Of a DNA stretch of 7,892 bases, positions 5,874-7,892 are shown piece after piece. Made by a program: the position numbers and the translations under genes. The stretch comes from an uncultured Myxococcales bacterium (GTDB lineage: Bacteria > Myxococcota_A > Polyangia > Polyangiales > Polyangiaceae): NCBI GenBank assembly GCA_937998045.1, contig CALKVG010000232.1, forward strand, positions 1-7,892. Direction: 5' to 3'. How positions within the stretch are numbered: the first letter of the stretch is position 1; the number at the start of each line of letters is the position of its first letter. The notes under the pieces are model-generated. The model was not told the origin of the DNA. It was given only the letters and a program-made list of their open reading frames with translations, and made no database searches.

Positions 5874-7892
<2,019 letters not shown>

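Overview
The window is very GC-rich and densely coded, with strong G/C preference at third codon positions. It holds an efflux operon, an ECF sigma factor with a transmembrane regulator, and a transmembrane Ser/Thr kinase with a repeat-rich extracytoplasmic part. That gene mix points to a Gram-negative deltaproteobacterium-type organism, most likely a myxobacterium (Myxococcota, perhaps Polyangia). This is inferred from gene content and codon use; no rRNA or marker gene is present.

Left block (1-3163, minus strand) is one tightly coupled transport operon, read from 3163 towards 1. The first gene is a MacA/HlyD-type periplasmic adaptor. The second is a MacB/LolD-type ABC ATPase with an unusual C-terminal membrane domain of about 135 residues. 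The third is a small four-helix membrane protein homologous to that domain. The fourth is cut by the window edge after 19 codons and looks like the start of a MacB/FtsX-type permease. Two junctions are TGATG one-base overlaps and the other has a one-base gap. The layout is that of a tripartite macrolide/peptide/lipid exporter with MacB split into separate ATPase and permease genes, plus two copies of an extra membrane module.

Middle block (3164-5615) begins with a 455-base divergent intergenic region. It carries a candidate housekeeping promoter (3374-3403) and a 39-base tandem repeat (3452-3607) lying in the presumed leader. Then come an ECF sigma factor (3619-4221) and, overlapping it by ATGA, a single-pass membrane protein (4218-5615). 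That protein sits where an anti-sigma factor is expected. It has a disordered cytoplasmic part with short repeated-looking motifs and a periplasmic C-terminal domain with two cysteines that resembles the AgmX/PglI (myxobacterial TonB-like) tail.

Right block (5616-7892, plus strand) holds a 53-residue very basic small protein (5655-5816). After it comes a GTG-started transmembrane Ser/Thr kinase whose C-terminal TPR-like part runs off the right edge. Neither start has a usable Shine-Dalgarno sequence. Both have promoter-like hexamers placed so that the mRNA would be leaderless or nearly so.

The items most worth following up are the duplicated four-helix module attached to the ABC ATPase, the sigma/membrane-regulator pair with its repeat-bearing leader, and the unlisted-size basic protein before the kinase.
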